Origin: Zygnema cylindricum | Taxonomy: Eukaryota > Streptophyta > Zygnematophyceae > Zygnematales > Zygnemataceae | DNA: 19,604 bases | Assembly (NCBI GenBank): GCA_037447655.1 | Contig: JBBHKE010001791.1 | Span: 126,001-145,604 of the forward strand | Reading direction: 5' to 3' | In this document: positions 8,701 to 17,700 of the stretch, piece by piece | Numbering within the stretch: the stretch's first letter is position 1 | Layout of the letters: every line of letters starts with the position of its first letter | The notes under the pieces: generated by a model | Told to the model about the DNA's origin: nothing | Seen by the model: the letters and a program-made list of their open reading frames with translations, nothing else | The model's database searches: none | Position numbers and translations under genes: made by a program

Positions 8701-11700
8701 CATTGCGAACAAAACTCTTGTTTCTGGATCCCTGCAGCACCAACTAACTTCGTTGCAGTTGGTTGAGTAGTCTTATAATGGCTATTCTATTATCTCATCC
8801 CTTGATAGGCTCCTTGTATAATTTTTCTTTCTGCTTCTCCATGCTTTTTTGAACAAGAGAGCTTCTGAACTAAGTTTTTACGATCAACTTGCTATAACAT
8901 TCAGATATAGCTTTTCATATTTGTTTTTTAGCTGCTCAATCAATTTTTTTTTTCAATGACATCCACGGAATATGCCACCCTAATGGGCATAAAGTAGGTT
9001 CTCTCTGTTATCGCCACTTATGCTGCACACCAGCCACATTTAATCAAATCTGGGGTAGACACAAGAGAAATAACAATGTGTTCACGACCCATTTTCAGAA
9101 AACCCCATTCCTCTTTTCTGCGTTGTCTGCCAGCATTGACTGTCATGAAGAACTGATGGGAATGCTTCAGATTATCAGCTATAAAGAGCCTAATAAAGAC
9201 AGTAGAGGTAGGTGTCACTGCTCACTGTTTTAAGTGTGCTCTGACTAGTAATTGCACGGATGGGAAAATAGTACAGACCTCACCATCTCATGACCATAAA
9301 AATAGGCCATATATGAACACGTCAAGTCCACGTAATATTTTCTCTCTAAACTGTCCCATCTCTTCTGTTATGAATGCCAAATTTGGATAGAGCTCAATTT
9401 TTGTCCCCTTTTTCTCCTCTTTTTCTCCTCTTTTTCAGGAGTTGGGATTCTTGGACAGGGGGCAGCGACTGCTGTTCCTTTAGTGGCTCTTGCTACTCAA
9501 GGAGGGTCGGTGGAACTTTTCGATACTGCCAGTCATGCCATTTGTTCAAGTCTCGCTATTCATAATTCTATGGTTCGTGGAGTTCGGTGGCTTGGAAACC
9601 AACGAATTGTCTCCTTTAGTTTTACAGAGGTAAGGGTTGTTGACTTAGAGAAAAGCATGATTTGGTATGTAAGACTTGGTCATGGATGGGTTTTGTAAGT
9701 GTACCTCTCCAATATGTTTTGCCAAGAGGTAGAATAGACCATTTGGCTATATGTTTCGAGAAGTAGAGAGTGGTTGTAAGCCCATCGTGGTCTCCACTCT
9801 TTTCCCATACCTTTAACCTCCAGAGTTTTTTGTATCTCACAACCTTTAGGGATCTGAAGGTTGTGTGATTAGATTTGCTCTGTGAAATTCTGCCCATCAA
9901 CAAGGAGAGTGGTAGGAGAGGGAAGAGGGGAGATGAGTGAGGGTGACACGAGAAAGATGGGAAGAGAGGGAGAAAGAGAGCAAAAATATTGATCTTATTT
10001 CTGGAAGTTGTATCAACAATCCACTAGTTTCATGTGTTCTCATCACTGTTGTATTGATCAACAGCGGAAGAAACTTGAGCAGGTCAAGGGATCTTGAAAG
10101 GGAACTGTTGAAAATTTTGAATTTCAGGTGAAAGGAAAGGCTGGCGGTTTCAATAACCGTATTGTATTGACCGACGTGAGAAGTGGACAAAGTCGACCTT
10201 TCAGAGTTCTTCCATTACCGGACCGTTGTCCCATGCGGGGTTTACGGTCTTCCCCGTCCGGAAGGTGAAAAAATATTTCCAATCGCCTTTTCCATTGAAA
10301 ATTGTGATTAATTGACTGGCAGTTGATGAATTTGGATACTTTTGCTTTGGCCAAATTCCATAATGTTTGACTGGGTAACCTATGTAGAGGAACTTTAAAG
10401 TCTGGTATTAAAATTCATGTGCAATGAGGTTGAATCGTACTGGAAAGATAATTGGTACATTTCACCGGAGAGCTTGTTTGGGTTGTGTTCAATTATATCT
10501 TTGATGAACTACCTTCCAACAATTTAACCAAGGCAATTAACTTTCGTTTGCACTATTTTCACATGTCGCACATCGTAAATTTTACTTTGCCCAGGTCATT
10601 TGTTTTCGGCCAATGAACTTTTGAACATGACAAGCAGCAATGTAAAACAGAAAGACGTCATTTTGAAGAAACCTATAGAGGTTTTTGTTTACGTTTTGGG
10701 AACGGTTCTGTTTTCTAACGACGTCAGTGGTTCAACTTGGATAATTCTTGTAGCATCTGTGGAAATGCGGTTATTTCAGTGGTATTTGTTGATAAATTAA
10801 TTTTCAATGAGGGAAAATGGGGTTTTATGTTTTCTGCTTTCCCTATAGTGTTTCATTGTTCACTTTAATTGTCTCCCACACCCTGCATGGCTGTCCTCAC
10901 CTGTTTCTAGTCATGATTTTCTTACTTGTTTTCCTTTTTAGGTATCTCCTTATCCTTTTCCGAGATGCTCTTGCGGAAGTTTGGGCAATGACAAGAAACC
11001 CAACCATGGTGAGTATCATGACTCTGGTGTGAAAATATCTTTTATCTTCTTTCCAGCGTTTGGAAATTATTGTGTGCTTTTTACTTTTGCAATTCACTTA
11101 ATTCAGGGCGACTGGCGATGAAATAGTTCCTGTGGTTCATTTGGGAACATTGATGAAATTCTCAATTTGGTCTTAAATTTTTTGTTTGAATTCCTTACCT
11201 AATGCAGTCTATTATTTAAGAAAGTTTAGAAACTGTCTTTAAGGCTGCTGACTTTTCAGATGAAAGTGTTTGAATTCTGTTTACAAGTTTTGCATTGTTT
11301 CTGCCTGTCTCCCTTAATCTGTAGACAGGTGTTTTTGGATGGATGGTACGCCGTTGACCAATCTAAGTGTGGGTTAGGTTGTATGTGTTATTTTTGCTCA
11401 TCCACTCTGAGGTTGGTACAAATTTCGCAAAATCATGTGCCCCTAACTCATATTTGGTACTTAACTGATTAGATGATTCACCTTGAATAACCAGGTTGTA
11501 TCGTACCTTGTATCAGACCTTCGAATACCAGATTGTATTACACAAAAAATGCACAGTTTTGATTACCTTTTCCGGTTGTTATTTATGTTCAGTTGCGGTC
11601 ACTTGCTCTCCCTTTTATGGTGATGGAATGGACTTTACCTCCCTTACCTCTCTCATCAGAACCTTCCAGTCCTATGATGGGCCCTCTTTTGACCCAAACT

Positions 11701-14700
11701 AGGGTGGGAATGGGCCTACATATGCCGATTTCTCCTATGCCAGGTGGGAAATTCCTCTTTTGAGCACTGATAATCCAACACTTCTCTCTCTCCCCTCCCT
11801 CTCTCTCTCCCTCGTCCTCTCATTCTCCCTATCCCTCTCCCTCTCCCTCTCCCTCTCCCTCTCCCTCTCCCTCTCCCTCTCCCTCTCCCTCTCCCTCTCC
11901 CTCTCCCTCTCCCTCTCCCTCTCCCTCTCCCTCTCCCTCTCCCTCTCCCTCTCCCTCTCCCTCTCCCTCTCCCTCTCCCTCTCCCTCTCCCTCTCCCTCT
12001 CCCTCTCCCTCTCCCTCTCCCTCTCCCTCTCCCTCTCCCTCTCCCTCTCCCTCTCCCTCTCCCTCTCCCTCTCCCTCTCCCTCTCCCTCTCCCTCTCCCT
12101 CTCCCTCTCCCTCTCCCTCTCCCTCTCCCTCTCCCTCTCCCTCTCCCTCCCTCTTCCTCTCCCTCTCCCTCTCCCTCTCCCTCTCTCTCTCCCTCCCTCT
12201 CTCTCTCCCTCTCCCTCTCCCTCTCCCTCTCCCTCTCCCTCTCCCTCTCCTTCTCCCTCTCCACCTTCCTCTCCTTCTCTCTCTGTCTGTCTCTAACCAC
12301 CCACTCCAGTTTCAACGAGCTTTTGCAACCTTCCCTTTTTTTTCAAAAGGTCGGACATCCATCTTTTCTTCTGTGTGGAGAATGATGAAGTTAACGAGAT
12401 TGTTTTGCAGGAGGAGAAGAGGCAAAAAGGCTCGATCCAGCAGGTGAGGAGCCTGCAGAAAGTTTTGCATTTGCTCTTGTGAATGGATCTCTTGGAGTTT
12501 TTGAGCTTCGTGGTAGACGAGTACGCGATTTCAGGTCTCTCTTCTCTCCCCTTCTCTTTCTCTTTGTTTCCGATTTTTGTTTCGGGTAGGAAAGCAGTTT
12601 AAGAAAAGTGGTTCTGGAATTTATTTTTGCAAATGCCTTGGAGTTATAGTATAATTTTTTGACAGAAAAATTCGCACCAATAGTTGCATAGCAATACCCT
12701 AGGTGTTTTTAACTCGTTTAATGGCTGAATTTTAGTATAGAATGAATTATAACATTCGTAATCATGCGAAGTTAATCACCTGGCTTTTGCATAGAATTTT
12801 GTTTGTGCTTTGTTTTTTCCTTCTTTTTTGTGAGCGATAAACGGTCTAAAGCATGTATTTTTACTTTCCCTCTCATCTTCAGAAACTAGACCGTGAATCC
12901 CTATTTGTGTAAAAAACTCTTAGTGTAAGGAAACAAGTAGTGTTTTTAACAATATTTTGGGTTCAATGACCTAAACCCAACAAAACATTAAAGCTAATTA
13001 ACACGTATAACACTAGTTTTTCCACACACTCCCATAGTGTAGACGCTATGGTCTGTGTTCACATATCCCCCGTCTTTATTACTATGAATCACATCTCAGG
13101 GCGCTTTCCCGTGTCGACGCCACTCACTTTCCTGTGTCGACGCCGTTATCTGACACTTTTTTCTGTGCTGTAGTACGAAGTAACGTGCAGTTTCATATGG
13201 ACTGACACATTCTGTACATTACACTATTTGAATACCTCCTGAATTAGTGTATTGGCACTAATAAAACCGTACATATATTAACGTGAAGGAAAAACAATTA
13301 TTATGAAGTCTATTTTAGGTTCAAGGGCCGTAATTTAGGGGCGCCGATATAGTGTTATTAATACTATTAGCGATTCACGGCGTATATTACTGTTCCAAGG
13401 TTTTGCTGAATTTTGTTTTGGCTGGTTTCTGTCTCGATATAACCAGAAACGAAATATACCGTTATTTGTCGTTTGTTTAAATATAAAACAAACGAGGTAC
13501 ATGTGATGTTTTAATTTCTTTTCCATAACATGTCTTCTTCTATCAAGAACATTCACTTGTATGTTGGATATCTTAAGCGGATTTTACGAGGCTATTGCTT
13601 ATCATTGCTGTACCAAAAAGCTTGTCAATTTCCAGTCGAAGTAAGAGGTGTTGATACCCATACATGAATACATCACTAGTTACAAAAGACTATTTTTTCT
13701 TAGTCAAATAATGGGAAAATTCTGGGATGGAAATAGACCGAAATGGCCTGCAGCCTCATTTGTCGCACCAGCACAAGTAACAGCCATGGCCTACAGACTT
13801 CCCCATGTGGTACGTTGCCAATAGCCATCATCTTTTTTCTTTTTTTCCTGTTTTTTTTTTGACAACCGAGGCATTTCTATGTTATGGTCAAAGTTTTCTG
13901 CATGTTGGTCAATGACATTAATTGTACCATGGGTTTTCCGGGAAGATGTTTTTATAGCTGACGGGTAGATTTTGAATATTTTAAGCTGGGGCTCTACATT
14001 CTCCATTCTCCAAATTTTGCCACGAGGTTTCTACATTCTTTTTCGTAACCATTGTTTTTTATTTTGGGTTCACAGGTGATGGGTGATCGTCTTGGGAATG
14101 TTCGTTGGTGGGATGTGACAACTGGTCAAGCAGCAACTTTTAATACACATCGCGGACCCATTAAACGAATTCGATTTGCTCCTACTCTTCCTTCCGTACA
14201 TAGTCGAGGTCGAGTTATTCTTCTCTTCGGCGATCACAGTTTTGCCCTCTTTGACCTGGTCAGTCTACAGCTCAAGCAGGGACAGGCTTTTTGCTTTTCA
14301 TCTCAGTTTCATGAGTTTGTCCAATTTTGAAGGAGCAGTTGTTAATTTTTTCCCTCCTTTTTTGTATTTTTTCCTTTTTGATGATGTTGATAGTTAACTG
14401 AAAAGTGCATCCTCTGTACAAACAACTTTACTGAGTCAATCATGGCAATCAAATCAACAGAATTGTGTTTCATATATGTCTAGTATGTAGGTGTGTTACA
14501 AGGGAGAGGTGTGTTTGCTCGTTTATGAGGAGATTCATATAATTTCGTTCGACTACTCAACAACATTTATGTTTGCACAGCAATTTTGTGTCCCAGATGC
14601 CCTCCGACAGTTGCCGTCCTATTTATGATGTGACAGTCTGCATTCTTTCTCTCTTTACATTTCGTGCCGTGTAATTATGCCTTTCTTTGAGCACACCTCC

Positions 14701-17700
14701 AATTTTTGTTTCCCTCGTCTTTTTTGCACTGAAATGACGTTTACTTTTTTTCTGGGAAAACTTGACTTAGAGAGGCTGTGTGTGCCGGGCAGGACGCAGG
14801 AGAGATTGTCCCCAACGTGTTGGTTCAAAAGGAATTTGTAAACCTTGCGGCTCTGGAATTGGATTGGTTACCACTACAGGGAGATATGCACTATTGGCCG
14901 GAAGCTTCTCCCCAGCTTCTCTGTGTGGCTGTGGCTGATGGAAGTCTGAGATTGCTTGAAATACACACGTGAGTTTCTGATTTTTTGTGTGTCTTTTCCA
15001 AATGGTGAGGTTTTGGAAGGATGTTACGGTGGGAAACTAGATGTTAAATTTATATGAGGCGTGATCTCTTGGCGTTGATATCACCTCAATCGATTTCGAG
15101 GCTCATATATATCCAGCCTTTGTCTGTAACTTCTGTTATCTTTGGTAATGTGGACAATATGATTTTTTCTCGATCTCAGGAATCTCTTGTTGAGATAATT
15201 GCGATAAGAAAAAGAAGTTCAACAAGATCACCCATATACGCCCTTTTGTTTGTACGTGCACATGGCATGGACAATTTTTTCTTTTGGCATTCACGCTTTT
15301 AGTTCATCCACACCATTTCAGGCTTTTGGTGAGTAATGCTCTGTTTCTTGGAAACTCACGTGTAGTTTATATTCTTTGGCCGGGACAGGAGTGCCCCATT
15401 AAAGGGAATTCGACCTGAGGCAATTCAAGTAGCTGCTTGGCAAAGATTTCGACCTTCTCCTCTTAGTTCAGTAGCTTTACTGCCAGCTCCTCATGCCCTG
15501 GTCTGTGCACTTATAGCTTTACTTTTATTTTTTTTGTCGTGGGATCGTGTTCCCATTAATCTGTCTTTGGGATACACACCATGTTTTCTTGCTGTTTTCT
15601 GCATGAAAGACTACGTTTTGCGAAGGAACTCTTTTTTTTCGTTAAGGCTATCGTAACAACCTAAAACATTGAGAGTAATTTTGAGTTTTGCTGGCTTTAT
15701 GATTGTTTTCCGATTTGAATTTTTAATGTTAATTGAAATTGTTTGATGTTTTTGAGATGCATAGGCCCCCGTTTGAAGTTGTTTGTTTGATAAGTTATTC
15801 TATTTTCATGAAACTCGACGGCAGCTTAGTTTTTCCTTCTTTCCATAAGCTGAACACGTAGAGACAGTAAGTGGTTAGCAACATGTTTCTCAAGTCACTA
15901 TGCTCCTTTATGTCCTGGCTTCTCCCTCTTTTAATGCTCATAATGTGTGAAAAATGTCTGGGAATTTGGGGATTTTGGTTTTTTTCCAGGCTCTCAGGTT
16001 ACTTTTACAACAGGGAGTAAAGCCCTCCTGGCTAGAACAACCAGAGCGTCCTCCTCGGGACATTGGAGATCTTCGTCGTCACATGTTGGACACATCTCCG
16101 TTGCCTTCCGTTGGAGAATCTGGAGTGATGGAAGTACTTCTTAAAGGCCTTGAGTCACACCGTATCGCAGGTGGTGAAAGTGAAACCATTATGGAAAATG
16201 TTGAGTTTGGAGGTTGAGATGATGAAATACTCTTTGGAAAGCTGAATGTATGACACCTCAAAATTCAGATGTGGTTTTTTTTCTGTGAACTCATTTTCTG
16301 CATTCACATCTCTAGATGGTTTTTTTTTTTTTTTTCCTTGGTCGTCTGAGTGGGCTTTCTGGTTAAAGCAATAGTGCTTGCAAGAAAGGGAGCGGCAGGA
16401 ATTCGATAATCTGACTAGATTGGGTGATAATGGCTACAAATAATATCTATATGTCTTAAAAACTTTCAACTACACTGAATCTGGACTATGTTAAATAGGT
16501 ATAATCCCTAAGCTAGGCTTAACATGTTCAACTATACCAAGTCTATCTTATGCTGAACGGGTAAAATCTGCTCACCATAAATGTGGTTATTTGTGTTACA
16601 GGGCGTTTAATGGATGTGGAGGAGGCGAGAAAATATGCTCGAGTTTGCCATAGAGGAGTTGCCGCCAGATGTGCCTTTGTGGCGGCCCATTTTGGAGATA
16701 TGGCGGAGGCAGAATTCTGGCTTCAACTGCCCCATGCTTTACATTTACTCAGTCAGGTCAGTCTTCTTATAGAGTACCAATGTAGTTATATAAATAATGC
16801 GGAAAGTGAGGACAGGGAGTTTTGTTGCATTTTATTGTAAAATTCGAATAAATTTTGAATCAAAAAGCTATTATATGCCCTTATTTCTCGCACTTTAGAG
16901 TATGTTTGTAAATATAATTGTGAAAGAGGGCTTCTCGAGGAATGAGACTCATGCGGTTGACCCTTTAGAGAGTGAGCTACACACCGCTCACTATAAGGAG
17001 TGTGGCCTTTTTAAACAAGTTTAAGACTCTTTCACTAATGCTTAACCTTATTGATGTTGGGACAGCTCGCTTGTACCAGTAAAGCACAGGAAAGAAGAAA
17101 ACAAGAAAAAGGTTCCGTAGAAAAAAAGATATAGCGCTTGCATAGTCATGTGGTTCTTGCGTCCAAATTTCTGTTTTGAATTGTAACTCGATTAATGAAT
17201 CTTTGGTATCAGCTGACAGAAGGGTCAGAGGGATCAATGCAGGGTTCAGCAGGGCCACGTGCATTTTGGGACGATGCGGATAACATTTCTGGTTCCGAAG
17301 TTTTCAGCGAACAGGAGGCCAATGAAGATGCAAAAACCCCATTTGCAAGCAGTAGAAGGGGAATTGGAAAACCGTCTGCACTTTATTTCAAAGACGAGAG
17401 TGGGGCTCCGGAGTCGCCTGTCTCTTTTGTAGGTCAATTATTTAGGCAGAAGTGTAAACACTGACTGGCATAGAGTTAACTGTAAAAATGCACAACTGTT
17501 TCTTTCTTGATTTGATGTGGTTAACAACTATGACTTTCTGTTATGTTTATTTTCTGAATTGATGCTGATTAGGTTCTTTGGATAGGCGAATCTTCACTTA
17601 CAATAGGCGGTTTTGAATAATTGATTAAAGGAATAAGCGAGTCGTCCTTTTTTTTTGTCAATTATCAGGACACGGAATGGGGAGAACAAGGAGTTGTCAG

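Noticed and set aside
11716-12315. Long ORFs encoding Ser-Leu repeats (+) and Gly-Arg/Glu-Arg repeats (-)
   Set aside because: Both are translations of the CTCTCC hexamer, whose length divisible by three keeps frames open; they lie in intron 7.
14775-14792. Earlier in-phase acceptor for exon 11 (AGAG|GCT)
   Set aside because: Adds six residues, has a poor context, and the CAG at 14792 restores the spacing of conserved WDR11 blocks.
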